A stretch of 64,000 bases of DNA, taken from the NCBI RefSeq assembly GCF_002573715.1, contig NZ_PDHM01000024.1, forward strand, positions 113,676 to 177,675, in the 5' to 3' direction. Shown in pieces: positions 8,358-17,679 of the stretch. The position numbers and the translations under genes are program-made. The notes beneath the pieces were generated by a model. The model saw only the letters and a list, made by a program, of their open reading frames with translations, was not told the origin of the DNA and made no database searches. How positions within the stretch are numbered: position 1 is the first letter of the stretch; the number at the start of each line of letters is the position of its first letter. This DNA comes from Paenibacillus sp. EZ-K15. Its GTDB lineage: Bacteria; Bacillota; Bacilli; Paenibacillales; Paenibacillaceae.

Positions 8358-9185
8358 TTAATCCTCATCCGCTGCATACACCCTACCCCATCCATATCCG
8401 GCTTCCGGGGATGTATCCTCCGGCATGCCCGGCAAGATTAAACCGCCGTCTATACGGAGGTTGATGCCGGTAATGTAGGATGCCGCATCCGAGCAGAGCC
8501 AAGCAATCGCTACCCCGATGTCCGACGGCGTGCCGAGCCTTCCCAGCGGGATTTTTCTACCGAGCGGCTCATCCTCTGCCGATTGGTCCGGCTTGTGAAC
8601 AGTCGCTCCCGGTGCCACGCAGTTTACGCGGATGCCATGCGGAGCCCACTCGAGCGCTAGCGATTGTGCAGCACGTATAAGCGCTGCCTTCATGCCGCCG
8701 TAAATGCTGTCCTTGGGATAGGCTCTCTCTCCCCGGGAGGACGTGATGAAGATGATATTTCCCGGAATTCCCTGGGCGATCATCTCCCGAACGGCATATT
8801 TGCTAAGCAGCATTGGTGCTCGAAAATCGAGATGAACCGTCATGTCCAGCGCGTCCTCCTCAATCTCCGTGAGCTCGTCATATAGGCCGATCCCCGCATT
8901 GTTCACCAACAGATCGATCCGGCCAAATTCCTCTATCGTCTTTCGTATCGTATTCTCCGCTTCACTGCGAACGGTCAAATCGCTTTGAATAATAAGAGGC
9001 GTCTTGCCATAGATATGACGAATATCCTCTGCTATGTCCACTATCCCATCTTTGCTCGAATTGTAGGTCATCGCCAGCCGGTATCCTTTTTCAGCCAAAA
9101 CCTTGGCAATCCCCCGTCCAATTCCAGCTCCAGCGCCTGTCACCAACGCTACTTTCTCTATCCCTTGAATCCCTATGCTACCCAT
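8358..9185 (-). CDS. SDR-family NAD(P)-dependent oxidoreductase
   Basis: 275 residues, a classical short-chain dehydrogenase/reductase. Seen: the nucleotide-binding TGAGAGIG near residue 17, NNAG, the catalytic Ser in ITSSRGE and the Tyr-Lys pair in YGGMK, then the conserved NCVAPG and the IDGG near the C-terminus. The set resembles glucose 1-dehydrogenase/3-oxoacyl-reductase-like members, but the substrate cannot be read from sequence. There is a 25-residue C-terminal tail beyond the usual core. It lies upstream of metY on the same strand, with about 150 bp between them, and no functional link is evident. Confidence 0.88.
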   Translation of the reverse strand: MGSIGIQGIEKVALVTGAGAGIGRGIAKVLAEKGYRLAMTYNSSKDGIVDIAEDIRHIYGKTPLIIQSDLTVRSEAENTIRKTIEEFGRIDLLVNNAGIGLYDELTEIEEDALDMTVHLDFRAPMLLSKYAVREMIAQGIPGNIIFITSSRGERAYPKDSIYGGMKAALIRAAQSLALEWAPHGIRVNCVAPGATVHKPDQSAEDEPLGRKIPLGRLGTPSDIGVAIAWLCSDAASYITGINLRIDGGLILPGMPEDTSPEAGYGWGRVYAADED

Positions 9186-9413
9186 TCCTCTCGCTCCCTT
9201 CGAAATCCTGCATGCAGGCCACGATTACGCGGCTGTTCAACCTATACGCATACCGTGCCTACCCTTCCTTACCCTGTTCCGAAAGGGATGATTGGCTTTC
9301 GATAAATAAAGTGAGCATCGTTATTATAAAAAGTTGAATCCTTACCGAGGTTAAATACGTATTGAATATTAATATGATTTTCCATAAACGATAATCTTTA
9401 GGAGGGTGTACTT

Positions 9414-9671
9414 ATGAATTCTGAGTGGTGGATTGTTGGAAGTGTTCTAGTCGCCGGATTCCTGTTTATGATTCCCGTGCAGTACCGCTATATTGCAGCG
9501 TTAAAGAATGATCCCCGGAAGCGAGGGGTCGATCAGGAAACGTATTACAACAAGATGTCGTTTCAAGAAGAACAGCTACACTACAACACGCAAATTATGT
9601 TTTTGCCTTCCACCATGGTTGCCTCGTGGATCTATAATTGGAGGCATAGGAAAGGAAACACGACCAAGTAG
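9414..9671 (+). CDS. Small membrane protein, DUF3949-like
   Basis: 85 residues with one strong N-terminal hydrophobic segment (residues about 5-24, ending in FMIPVQY) and a weaker one near 60-72. The pattern MIPVQYRYI, then MSFQEEQLHYN, then PSTMVASW recalls the small Bacillus proteins grouped as DUF3949 (from memory). Start ATG follows AGGAGGGTG with good spacing. It stands alone and is convergent with the ABC operon through a shared terminator. Function unknown. Confidence 0.65.
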   Translation: MNSEWWIVGSVLVAGFLFMIPVQYRYIAALKNDPRKRGVDQETYYNKMSFQEEQLHYNTQIMFLPSTMVASWIYNWRHRKGNTTK

Positions 9672-9700
9672 GCGCTTTCTTTCCAACGGACGAAACGCAA

Positions 9701-9731
9701 AAATCATCGCCCATAATAAGGGCGATGATTT
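9701..9731. terminator. Bidirectional terminator between convergent genes
   Basis: Perfect 12-base arms AAATCATCGCCC (9701-9712) and GGGCGATGATTT (9720-9731) with a 7-nt loop. A-rich sequence precedes it and T's follow, so it can serve both the DUF3949-like gene and the ABC operon. Confidence 0.8.
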
Positions 9732-9750
9732 CCCAAGATCCAAACTATTT

Positions 9751-10614
9751 TCAGCCGCGTCTAGCTAAAGCGTTCATATGTAGGAAAAAGGTATCCTCCA
9801 GCGTAGGCGCCTTCTCCACAAATTCGGGACCCGGCTGCTTTTTCCCCATCAGCCTTACTCTCATATGATGTTCCGTCATTTGAAAATGAATCAGCAGCTC
9901 CTGCGGTATCCGCTCGAAGGCTTCCAGATCGATTTCGCCTTCCCAGACGCTGGAGCTGGAGGCCACATTCAGTTTCCACTGGGTCGGTGAACCGATATAC
10001 CGGATGCGACCCCGGTGTATCCATATCACGGTATCTACCGCCTCTTCCCACTCGTTCAGCTCATGGGCGGCCACGATCACCATTCGGCCCCTGGCGTATT
10101 TAGTCAAATACGTGATAAGGAATTTGCGTTCCTCAGCGTCCATGCCGTTTAAAGGCTCATCAAGGAATAGAAAAGAAGGTGAAGCCAGCAGCGCCTGCAC
10201 GACGGCAATGCGCCGCTGCACCCCTTGTGACAAATTCTTGACCTTGCTCTTGCGGAAGGGCTCCAATCGAAAGTCCGTCATCAGCCTGTCAATGGCCTCA
10301 GGGTTATAGATGCCCTTTAATTCTGCCATATAGGTCAGTAGCTTGCCGACCTTCATATCCCCATACAGCTCGATATCCGCCGGAACATATCCGATTTGAC
10401 TGCGGATCAGCGGCAAATGATCTCCTGCCCTGCGCCCGCTGTACAGAATTTCGCCTGCATCGGGTGCCTGGAGCGTGGTCAACAGCTCAATCAGGGTGGT
10501 TTTCCCAGCCCCGTTCGCCCCGACGATAAGGTTCAGGCCGGAGTGAATCTCCGCTTTGTCGATTTCAAGCCGGTACGTACCCGCTTGGCGTTCCAGTCCT
10601 TCGAGCCTAATCAT
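9751..10614 (-). CDS. ABC transporter ATP-binding protein (last gene of ECF/ABC operon)
   Basis: 287 residues. Walker A GANGAGKTT near 33, the signature in unusual form LSQGVQRRI, Walker B FLFLDEPLNG, and an H-loop in VAAHELNEW. The signature starts LSQG rather than LSGG, as in several ABC-2 exporters. The C-terminal 70 residues are an accessory domain. The start overlaps the end of the preceding membrane-protein gene by 8 bp, so the two are translationally coupled and probably form one transporter. The substrate is unknown. Confidence 0.88.
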   Translation of the reverse strand: MIRLEGLERQAGTYRLEIDKAEIHSGLNLIVGANGAGKTTLIELLTTLQAPDAGEILYSGRRAGDHLPLIRSQIGYVPADIELYGDMKVGKLLTYMAELKGIYNPEAIDRLMTDFRLEPFRKSKVKNLSQGVQRRIAVVQALLASPSFLFLDEPLNGMDAEERKFLITYLTKYARGRMVIVAAHELNEWEEAVDTVIWIHRGRIRYIGSPTQWKLNVASSSSVWEGEIDLEAFERIPQELLIHFQMTEHHMRVRLMGKKQPGPEFVEKAPTLEDTFFLHMNALARRG

Positions 10615-11449
10615 TTGCCATTCTCCAAGCTCCGTTCAGCTTCAAGCTGCGTCCGTAGGAAGAGACGAGCAGAATCACTCCGATAATAAGCAAGGCCACG
10701 TCCGTCATCATTTTACCACTCATCGAAACGCCGTGATCCACGATTTGTCCCTGAATTACGATCCACATTCCGTAGACCAGGACGGCCGAGATCAGTGAGA
10801 TAACCATGCCTTTGCGAAACAGCATATACATCGCAGCCCCTCCCGTCACCAGCAGAATTCCCATCCACTCCAGAATAAAGGGTCCGAATAAAAAGCGAGA
10901 GCTTTCCGCCTGGATGGATCGCAGCCCGAGCGCGAGGGTACTCAGCAAGGCCATTCCGATGACGATGCCGGTCACAAGCAGCAGGCGGGTATACAACACA
11001 AGCGCCGGTGGATATGGAGTTAGGGTCTCCACAGCCCGCATTCCTTTATCCCAGGTTCGGCTGCTGAACAGCATCGATACAATCAGCAGCAGAGGGGTGA
11101 TCAACGGGAAAATGCCGCCGGGCAATCCGGCAAACTGATCCAGTGGATACTCCGGATCGATCAGTAGAACCAACATGCAGAATACCGCGCCTGCTGTGAG
11201 CAGAATGGATCTTTGGTTCAATCGGATCTGACTCCGAAGAATCTGTTTTAATGAGGGCGGGTCGACCTGCGGATTAAAATCCAGCTTGGGGGACTCGGGC
11301 TCAATCCTGAGCTGATTGAACTCTCCCTGAAGAGACGCAATGAGCTGCGCCGTCTCATCCGGTGACGGCGATGGAAGAGCAGCGCGTCTGAGCGGGCCAC
11401 GAAGCTCGTCTTCAAGTCTTCTCAATTCATTATCGAATGGATGATCCAT
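10607..11449 (-). CDS. Six-TM membrane protein with soluble N-terminal region (ABC-2 permease-like)
   Basis: About 280 residues. The first 80 are charged and Pro-rich with no membrane segment. After them I count six hydrophobic helices (around AVFCMLVLLID, FPLITPLLLIV, LLLVTGIVIGMALL, WMGILLVTGGAA, LISAVLVYGMW and VALLIIGVILLV). It sits between the ECF sigma gene (20-bp overlap) and an ATPase gene (8-bp overlap), so it is likely the ATPase's membrane partner. The cytoplasmic N-terminus, directly after a sigma factor gene, could also act as an anti-sigma region; no zinc-finger HxxxCxxC is present. Start ATG 11449 with GAGGTG 7 nt upstream; an in-frame GTG lies at 11464. Confidence 0.75.
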   Translation of the reverse strand: MDHPFDNELRRLEDELRGPLRRAALPSPSPDETAQLIASLQGEFNQLRIEPESPKLDFNPQVDPPSLKQILRSQIRLNQRSILLTAGAVFCMLVLLIDPEYPLDQFAGLPGGIFPLITPLLLIVSMLFSSRTWDKGMRAVETLTPYPPALVLYTRLLLVTGIVIGMALLSTLALGLRSIQAESSRFLFGPFILEWMGILLVTGGAAMYMLFRKGMVISLISAVLVYGMWIVIQGQIVDHGVSMSGKMMTDVALLIIGVILLVSSYGRSLKLNGAWRMAND

Positions 11450-12119
11450 GGAGGTACACCTCACTTTCTTTTACTTTGCTCTGCGAATCCGGTTCTTCCG
11501 ACTTGGAGCGGTTCCGAACCTGTTCCTGAGGGCTTTTCTCCCGTGTCCTTCGGGACGAACGGACGGGAACCAAATCGGAATGCTCCATCGATAATGTTTT
11601 CTTCAGCTTTCTCAAGCCGTTATATAAATGCGTTTTCACCGTACTTAGGGGGAGGTCGACCAGGTCGGCGATTTCCTGCAGCTTCAGATCATGAAAGAAT
11701 CGAAGAGATATGACTTCCTGTTGTATATCGGGCAGGCTCTCCAGCGATGCTGCAATCTCCAGTGAGGTTTCCTGTCTTTCCACAAGTTCCTCCGCGCCGG
11801 GTGCAGGGTCGTATGCATCCGGCATCTCCTCACCCGCAAGACCTTCAGACCTATAAGATGCGCTTTTCCAATAATCCTTGCACATATTCAGAGCCACGCG
11901 GTAAAGCCAGGAGCGAACATGTTCCAGCGTGCCGTGCTGCTTCAGATGCCGAATGAGCCGGATAAACGTTTCCTGAACGATATCCTGGGCTTTTTGCCTA
12001 TCGGCCAGCCTCTGGGTCGTATAACTGAGCAGCGGACCATGGTACCTCGTCACCAACATTTCAAACGCTTCCTGGTCGCCGGCAGCCATGCGTTCGGACA
12101 GCTGCTGATCGGAAATCAT
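11430..12119 (-). CDS. ECF-type RNA polymerase sigma factor
   Basis: 229 residues. Region 2 contains ALNM-type helices with DIVQETFIRLIRHL; region 4 contains LPDIQQEVISLRFFHDLKLQEIADLVDLPLSTVKTHL (helix-turn-helix). After about residue 180 there is a 45-residue charged, low-complexity tail that ECF factors usually lack. It starts 90 bp after the permease gene and overlaps the following membrane-protein gene by 20 bp. A sigma factor in the middle of an ABC operon suggests that the operon is self-regulated, possibly in response to envelope stress. That is inference. Confidence 0.93.
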   Translation of the reverse strand: MISDQQLSERMAAGDQEAFEMLVTRYHGPLLSYTTQRLADRQKAQDIVQETFIRLIRHLKQHGTLEHVRSWLYRVALNMCKDYWKSASYRSEGLAGEEMPDAYDPAPGAEELVERQETSLEIAASLESLPDIQQEVISLRFFHDLKLQEIADLVDLPLSTVKTHLYNGLRKLKKTLSMEHSDLVPVRSSRRTREKSPQEQVRNRSKSEEPDSQSKVKESEVYLHGSSIR

Positions 12120-12209
12120 GCCTTTCCCCCCCTTTCTATGTGCATTCTAATCTTCCCACTATATCTATTTCTCAATTATAACCGACCGTGTGCAGGTGCA
12201 TAGTCGTCA

Positions 12210-14411
12210 TTATTTGACATTCATCATGGCATCCCATTTTTGCTGCCACTCTTTATACGTAATCGGGCGCTCGGGGCTTAAGTACGAATTTCGTTCGGTA
12301 TCGGGAAGCATCAGCCCTTGTTGGTAAAAATGAACCAGCAGCTCTTTGACCTGATTCCCTCTGCCTTCTTCCAGCGCCCTTCTGACTTGCTTAGCCATAC
12401 CCATGCCTAATTTATTTTGAGGATCATCCCCGTCCCCATTCTTGAACAACAGTTGCTGTACCGACCGAAGGTTTCCGTATGCGGATCTCAGTTGTTTATC
12501 ACTAAGCCCTTTCTCCTCCACGTAATACACATACCAGAAAAGACTGCTGATCTTGCCGCGCACATCCCGCTCTGGATGCTCAAAATAATAATTGAACCCC
12601 TCCTGGTTGCCGAACAGAACGGAGTTCATCCATTCGCCAGGCAGATTCATGAAGTTATATGTGTACTGGTTCGAGGACAGAATCAGACGATGGTGCACCC
12701 GGGGATTATTAAAACCGTGACCCAAATATAAAATCTTGTCGACGTTGCTTTTGAACTCGGGTACCCACTTGGAAAAATAGTCATACTTCTTTTTCATATC
12801 CTGCAGCATCGATACGGATGTTTTCTCCAGATATGGCGTTGTCACGATTGTGATCGGGAGATCAATCTGGTGGATTTCCTTCCAAAACTGACCTCCGTAC
12901 AGGGAGATATTCTGCTCGATCTCCCTACCCTCGAACCGCTGGTAGCCGGGCCTTCGTTCCAGCTCCTGCATCCCCGTATACAAGGGTCCCGGATAACCTT
13001 CGACCTCCAGCTTCATCTCGCCGAAAGAATAACGCATCCGGCCAAATTCCCAGCCTAAATAAACGTATTCCGGAGGACGGTCTCCGTTATCACTCTTTAA
13101 ATATACATGCTGATGACCGGGAAGCGGATACCAAGCGATATATCCATCCAGCTTAACTTCGGGCCCCACACTGTAAACCGAAAATTCCTCACGGGAGTAC
13201 CCAGCCATAAAGTCCATGACCTTGCCTCTATATTCCAGCTCGGCTTGAATGTCCCCTCCCTTGGCATCGCCAACCATCCTTACCGATATCCGCTCTCCCT
13301 GTCTGCGATAGGGAGCGTCAATGCCCTGGAGTTGGACACGCTCAAGCTCGAACATCCGGTTCAGGGTTAAGGGAAGCTGCCTCATGCCTGATAATTCGGA
13401 GGCGGGTATCGTTAGCTTCGCCGTCACGCGAAGCTCATCGTTTGACAGTCGTTTCAGCTTGATATCATAAGAAGAAACATGAAAGAAGGATATATTGTCA
13501 GGGTCATCGACATAAGAAACCGTCGGGTCTCCTAGCTTCGCATCAAATTGGGCATATCGATCCGCCCATAGTGTGCCGTAGGGTACGGCTGCGGCTACCG
13601 TCAATACGGCAGCCCCCAGCACGGCGAGCCATCCCGCTTTCCGCAGCATCGTAGGCCGCTTACGGTTTAACAAGAACAAACACACCGTTAGCAGCAGGAA
13701 AGTAAAGGCAAGCACGAACCACCGGGAACGCATTAAATCTTCCCTAAACAGACCGTACCCCCAATTCTCATATTCAAAGCGATTGGATTGAAGGAAGAAT
13801 TGGTTGAGGTGAAACACTTGAGCCGGCATCCATCTTAATTCGGTGATGATATAAATTTCCATGAAAAATGTTCCAAACATCCATGCACAGAAACCGATCA
13901 AATAAACAATCCGGTTCGGAATGCTTGCCCCAAGGAGCATGGCGAGCGCGAGTGTCACCATATAGGAAACCTCGTACTGCACCGCAAATTGCATGGTATG
14001 CATCATCGCAATATCACCGGCTATCCCCTGGCTAACCGACAGGATATAGAATATAACCGACGTCGACAACGTGAACAGGGAAAAGTACAACAAACTGACC
14101 ACATATTTTGACGACAACAAGGTAAAGAAAGACACAGGCAAGCTGTGATTCCATTCAAAGGACCTACGGCGAACATCCCGTCGAATAGACAAGATGCCAA
14201 TTAGCATAGCCGGACCCAGGGTCATCGTATGACCCAGCATGTGGAATGAATAGGCCGCCGTGTACAGATTATGGTTCGGTCCATTGCCGCTTGCCGCCTG
14301 CAGCATCATAATGATGAACAGAATCGCATAGATGATCGGAAGAGAAGCAAACAAGGGATTACCGAACAAAAGCCTAAGCTCAAGGAGACTATGCCTCCAC
14401 CACTTATGCAT
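12210..14411 (-). CDS. ABC-2-type permease with large C-terminal extracytoplasmic domain
   Basis: 733 residues. The first 280 hold about seven membrane helices (the first around SLPIIYAILFIIMML, the last around WLAVLGAAVLTVAAAVPYG). The remaining 450 residues form a soluble beta-rich then helical domain ending without a further helix, probably outside the membrane. The tail (GHGFNNPRVHHR, then NSVLFGNQEG) recalls the M1-peptidase-like domains fused to some ABC-2 permeases, but I see no HExxH zinc motif, so it would be non-catalytic. It overlaps the upstream ATPase gene by 8 bp, so it is the permease of that pair. Substrate unknown. Confidence 0.82.
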   Translation of the reverse strand: MHKWWRHSLLELRLLFGNPLFASLPIIYAILFIIMMLQAASGNGPNHNLYTAAYSFHMLGHTMTLGPAMLIGILSIRRDVRRRSFEWNHSLPVSFFTLLSSKYVVSLLYFSLFTLSTSVIFYILSVSQGIAGDIAMMHTMQFAVQYEVSYMVTLALAMLLGASIPNRIVYLIGFCAWMFGTFFMEIYIITELRWMPAQVFHLNQFFLQSNRFEYENWGYGLFREDLMRSRWFVLAFTFLLLTVCLFLLNRKRPTMLRKAGWLAVLGAAVLTVAAAVPYGTLWADRYAQFDAKLGDPTVSYVDDPDNISFFHVSSYDIKLKRLSNDELRVTAKLTIPASELSGMRQLPLTLNRMFELERVQLQGIDAPYRRQGERISVRMVGDAKGGDIQAELEYRGKVMDFMAGYSREEFSVYSVGPEVKLDGYIAWYPLPGHQHVYLKSDNGDRPPEYVYLGWEFGRMRYSFGEMKLEVEGYPGPLYTGMQELERRPGYQRFEGREIEQNISLYGGQFWKEIHQIDLPITIVTTPYLEKTSVSMLQDMKKKYDYFSKWVPEFKSNVDKILYLGHGFNNPRVHHRLILSSNQYTYNFMNLPGEWMNSVLFGNQEGFNYYFEHPERDVRGKISSLFWYVYYVEEKGLSDKQLRSAYGNLRSVQQLLFKNGDGDDPQNKLGMGMAKQVRRALEEGRGNQVKELLVHFYQQGLMLPDTERNSYLSPERPITYKEWQQKWDAMMNVK

Positions 14412-15273
14412 GACGATCCCTCCGCAGCAGGCTCAGATATCCATCCTCCAGCGTCGGATCCGCGGGAAACGCCCCTGCAACCGGGGCCGTTTGGCCGATA
14501 AACCGGCACAGGACGCCTTCCGGAACGGTTCGGGTAGATACGACGGACATGGGATCAATCAAAGCAAATTCATCCGGACTCATCACCGCTTCCCATACTT
14601 GTCCCTTCCCGCATGCCTGCAGTTCAGCCAGACTGCCGTTCATGGACAGTCTCCCCTTGTTCATGACTGCGATACGACGGCAGTTGCTCTCGATATCGGC
14701 GACAATATGGGTGGATAGCAGAACCGTCCGGTCGATGCTAAAGCGGGTTAACACATTGCGGAACCGGACACGCTCCTGAGGATCCAGCCCGGATGTCGGT
14801 TCGTCAACGATCAAGATATCTGGTGTTCCCAATAACGCTTGGGCAATACCCAGCCGCTGCTTCATTCCCCCGGAGTAAGTACGTACTTTTTTATCAGCCT
14901 TCCCCTGGAGATTAACCATCTCGAGCAGCCTGGAGATTTCCTTCTGTCTGGCACTCCGTTCATTGATCCCTTTCATGGCCGCCACATAATCCAGATAATC
15001 TCGTCCGGTCAGCTGCGGGTAAATGTGAAAATGCTGCGGCAAATACCCGATCATCTGCCGAATCTCCTCCGGCCGTCCAATCGATATCCCGTTCACTCTC
15101 ACCTGGCCGGAGGTCGGCGACAATAATGTCGCCAGAATGCGCATCAGCGTTGTTTTGCCGGCGCCATTGGGGCCCAGCAGACCGGTCATGCCTGTATCCA
15201 ATTGTAGTGAAACATCCAAGAGCGCCCATGCACCCTTGCGATAGGTTTTTGATAAATGCTCAATGGTAATCAT
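14404..15273 (-). CDS. ABC transporter ATP-binding protein (first gene of ECF/ABC operon)
   Basis: 289 residues. Walker A GPNGAGKTT near 36, Q-loop GYLPQ, signature YSGGMKQRL, Walker B ILIVDEPTSGLDP and H-loop STHIV are all intact, so it should be an active ATPase of the ABC-2/CcmA type. It pairs with the 733-residue permease, whose start overlaps its stop. It is the first gene of the operon running to 9751; an ECF-like promoter motif lies about 68 bp upstream. Confidence 0.92.
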   Translation of the reverse strand: MITIEHLSKTYRKGAWALLDVSLQLDTGMTGLLGPNGAGKTTLMRILATLLSPTSGQVRVNGISIGRPEEIRQMIGYLPQHFHIYPQLTGRDYLDYVAAMKGINERSARQKEISRLLEMVNLQGKADKKVRTYSGGMKQRLGIAQALLGTPDILIVDEPTSGLDPQERVRFRNVLTRFSIDRTVLLSTHIVADIESNCRRIAVMNKGRLSMNGSLAELQACGKGQVWEAVMSPDEFALIDPMSVVSTRTVPEGVLCRFIGQTAPVAGAFPADPTLEDGYLSLLRRDRHA

Positions 15274-15340
15274 TCTAGAATCCTTTCACCATTAACGATT
15301 ATGGCATAAGCCGCGCGGTTTACGTTACTTGGAACGAACC

Positions 15341-15366
15341 ATCGTCTTAAAAAGTTTGGCATTTCC
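15341..15366 (-). promoter_or_regulatory. Possible ECF-type promoter of the ABC/sigma operon
   Basis: On the minus strand GGAAAT (15366-15361), 16 nt, then CGAT (15344-15341) resembles the bipartite layout of ECF promoters (GGAAC-type -35, CGTC-type -10). It lies 68 bp upstream of the first gene of an operon that encodes an ECF factor. Single-site eyeball evidence only. Confidence 0.25.
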
Positions 15367-15398
15367 AACGTTTTGACATCAATTCATTTTATAAGGTA

Positions 15399-15434
15399 CA
15401 AAAAAGCCCGTGATCCTTTAAGCGGATTGCGGGC
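15399..15434 (-). terminator. Terminator of the aldo/keto reductase gene
   Basis: Arms GCCCGTGATCC (15406-15416) and GGATTGCGGGC (15424-15434) pair over 11 positions with two mismatches/wobbles. The minus strand then reads six T's (15400-15405). Confidence 0.7.
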
Positions 15435-15581
15435 ATGATCTATATTCACCTGATGTCAGGCTCTTATTCAGTTATTATAACATGCGAAGATGCGGTTCAT
15501 CCGTAAACCTTCAGGACATAAATATTTCATGCCGCAAAAGATTAACGGGATGGATCATTCACGTGCTTATCGCATCGATCC

Positions 15582-16487
15582 TTACCGATGAGCCTCATAT
15601 TGGTTGGCGCGACTGATCGCCTGGATCGATTGGATGTCCTGCGGCGATAACTCTTCCTTATTTCCCGCCGCCAAGTTATGCAGCAGCTGTTCAAGCGAGC
15701 TAGCTCCAGGGATGGTGCAGGCAACAGCGGCATGGGCCACAGCATATCGAATAGCCAAATGGGACAGATCCATGCCACGGCCAACCTCTTCAAGCCTCTT
15801 GAGTATATCAAGCAGCTCATTTTTGTTGTAATCCAGATAGCCCTTCTCGGCTTTGGCTTGTCCGCGGTCCGACAATATGCCGCGGGCAACGGGTCCCCGT
15901 GCAATGGCAGATATTCCGTTCTCAGCAAGGAGATCGAGCACCGCTTCCTCCGGTCTCCGGTCCAGGATGCTGTACTGGCTCATGACGCTGACGATATTGG
16001 ATTTTGCGACATACTCGCGGATGACGTTCGGCCGGATGGACGAGATGCCGTAGTATCGAATCCACCCTTCCCGCTTCAGCTCTTCAAAAGCTTCAATCGT
16101 CTCGTCAATCGGATCATCAAGCGTCCCCCCATGAAGCTGATACAGATCGATATAATCCGTACCGAGTCTGCGAAGACTATCCTTGACAGCGGATTTGATG
16201 TAGTCCTTGGAAGGATCCCATACCCAGCCATCCTTACCCGGTACACGACGGTTGCCGACTTTGGTGGCGATGATCACATCCTCGCGTCGACCTTGAACCG
16301 CTATGCCTACCAGTTCCTCGTTACGGCCTTCGTCGTACAGATCCGCCGTATCCAGAAAATTCACGCCCCGGTCCAGCGCTTCGTGGATAAGCTTTACGGC
16401 TTGTCCCTCATCTGTACCCAGTGACATACAGCCCAGCCCGATTTCGCTTACATACAATTCCGAAGATCCTAGCTGATTGATTCTCAT
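15582..16487 (-). CDS. Aldo/keto reductase
   Basis: 301 residues, NADPH-dependent TIM-barrel oxidoreductase. The catalytic tetrad can be read: Asp in FLDTADLY, Tyr in the same motif, Lys in VIIATKVGN and His in LYQLHGG. The late conserved block around IPGASS (cofactor phosphate binding) is present. The sequence resembles the YghZ/YqkF general-stress reductases, with unknown natural substrate. It starts at ATG 16487 after AGGAGGAG. It is 49 bp downstream of the TSUP transporter gene on the same strand, with a terminator about 150 bp past the stop. Confidence 0.9.
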   Translation of the reverse strand: MRINQLGSSELYVSEIGLGCMSLGTDEGQAVKLIHEALDRGVNFLDTADLYDEGRNEELVGIAVQGRREDVIIATKVGNRRVPGKDGWVWDPSKDYIKSAVKDSLRRLGTDYIDLYQLHGGTLDDPIDETIEAFEELKREGWIRYYGISSIRPNVIREYVAKSNIVSVMSQYSILDRRPEEAVLDLLAENGISAIARGPVARGILSDRGQAKAEKGYLDYNKNELLDILKRLEEVGRGMDLSHLAIRYAVAHAAVACTIPGASSLEQLLHNLAAGNKEELSPQDIQSIQAISRANQYEAHR

Positions 16488-16536
16488 GCTTGATCTCCTC
16501 CTCTTCCCTATGATGAATAAGGTTCTACTTCTTTAC

Positions 16537-17331
16537 TTACCCTAAAATATCGATCCAGATCTTCACGGCCGTAACTGCAATGAGAATCGCCAAGGCATAC
16601 CGCAGCAGTCGGACGTTCATCTTGCGACTGATGATGGCGCCGATGGGAGCACCCATCAAGCTTCCGGCAACCGCGAACAGGGACGGCCAGATCGGAATGT
16701 CGCCCGAGGCGATTTTGCCAATGACACCCCCGACCGCAGACAGAAAAACGATCGCGAGCGAGGATGCGATGGTTATCCGTGTCGGTATCTTAAGAATCGT
16801 CAGCATGATGGGTATCAGGATAAAGGCACCTCCAGCGCCGACGATCCCCGCAATGCCGCCGACGATAAAGGCGGCTCCCATCGCAATCCCTGAATGATAG
16901 GTCACCTCGTTAACCGACCTATTTTCCATGGTTGCCCGGGTCGGCACAATCATCAATAACACCGCGATAACCGCCAGAAAACCGTAGATCACGTTAATCA
17001 TACCGCTTGTCATCAGCATCGAGGACAGACTCCCGATCAGACTGCCAACCAGGGTGCTTACCCCCATCTGAATGACCAATGGCTTGTGAAAATACGACTC
17101 ACCGCCGCGCGAACTCATCCGGTTGGTGATCATGCCTGACAATGAGGCGAAAAATACCTGCAGCATGCTGATGGACGCCACCTCCTTGGAGGTAAAGGCC
17201 TCGAGTCCAAACCAGGAAGGAACATAGAGCAGCAAAGGAAAGTTAATAATCGCCCCGCCAATTCCCAGCAATCCTGAGAAAAAAGAACCGATGATACCTA
17301 TAAAGATCATAACTACAAGTTGCACTATCAA
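16537..17331 (-). CDS. TSUP-family (TauE/SafE) anion exporter
   Basis: 264 residues, eight or so hydrophobic helices and the duplicated family motif: GLLGIGGAIINFPLLL near the N-terminus and GIVGAGGAFILIPIML in the second half. Family members move sulfite, sulfoacetate or similar sulfur anions across the cytoplasmic membrane. The start is uncertain: TTG 17331 has a poor ribosome site and inner GTG/ATG codons follow within 25 bp. It precedes the aldo/keto reductase gene. Substrate not readable. Confidence 0.87.
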   Translation of the reverse strand: MIVQLVVMIFIGIIGSFFSGLLGIGGAIINFPLLLYVPSWFGLEAFTSKEVASISMLQVFFASLSGMITNRMSSRGGESYFHKPLVIQMGVSTLVGSLIGSLSSMLMTSGMINVIYGFLAVIAVLLMIVPTRATMENRSVNEVTYHSGIAMGAAFIVGGIAGIVGAGGAFILIPIMLTILKIPTRITIASSLAIVFLSAVGGVIGKIASGDIPIWPSLFAVAGSLMGAPIGAIISRKMNVRLLRYALAILIAVTAVKIWIDILG

Positions 17332-17453
17332 GGTGATCGATCTCCGTTCAATTTAATATCGTGACCGCGAACATTGCTATTGAATGTACCCCATTGTTGA
17401 TTTATAATAAAACCAAGTATTTATATCGGAAATTAAGGAGGTATGTGGTGATC

Positions 17454-17633
17454 ATGTTGAATAAGCTGAAATTCCTCTTCCAGGACCGTTGCCCTGACTG
17501 CGAGCAGAAGCTGATCTCCAGGCAGGAAGACATGGCTACGATCAAGCATTGCCCGGATCACCACTACACCGAAGAAACATATAACCAGCTGGGAGTTACG
17601 ATTGTTTATCATCCCAGCAAAGATAACAGTTAA
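17454..17633 (+). CDS. Small zinc-ribbon-like protein
   Basis: About 60 residues (MLNKLKFLF start). It has one CPDC near residue 11 and a second cluster HCPDHH about 24 residues later, a layout that could bind one zinc ion. AAGGAGGT at 17435-17442 is strong; it is 11 nt from ATG 17454 but only 5 nt from an in-frame GTG at 17448, so translation may start two codons earlier. Not recognised; function unknown. It stands alone between divergent and convergent minus-strand genes. Confidence 0.6.
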   Translation: MLNKLKFLFQDRCPDCEQKLISRQEDMATIKHCPDHHYTEETYNQLGVTIVYHPSKDNS

Positions 17634-17679
17634 ACTTTGTTTAAACTCCGTTAGCTATTTCGGACTGAGATCTTTGGAT

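Noticed and set aside
12210..13560. Active M1-type metallopeptidase domain in the ABC permease
   Set aside because: The region recalls such fusions, but no HExxH zinc motif is present.
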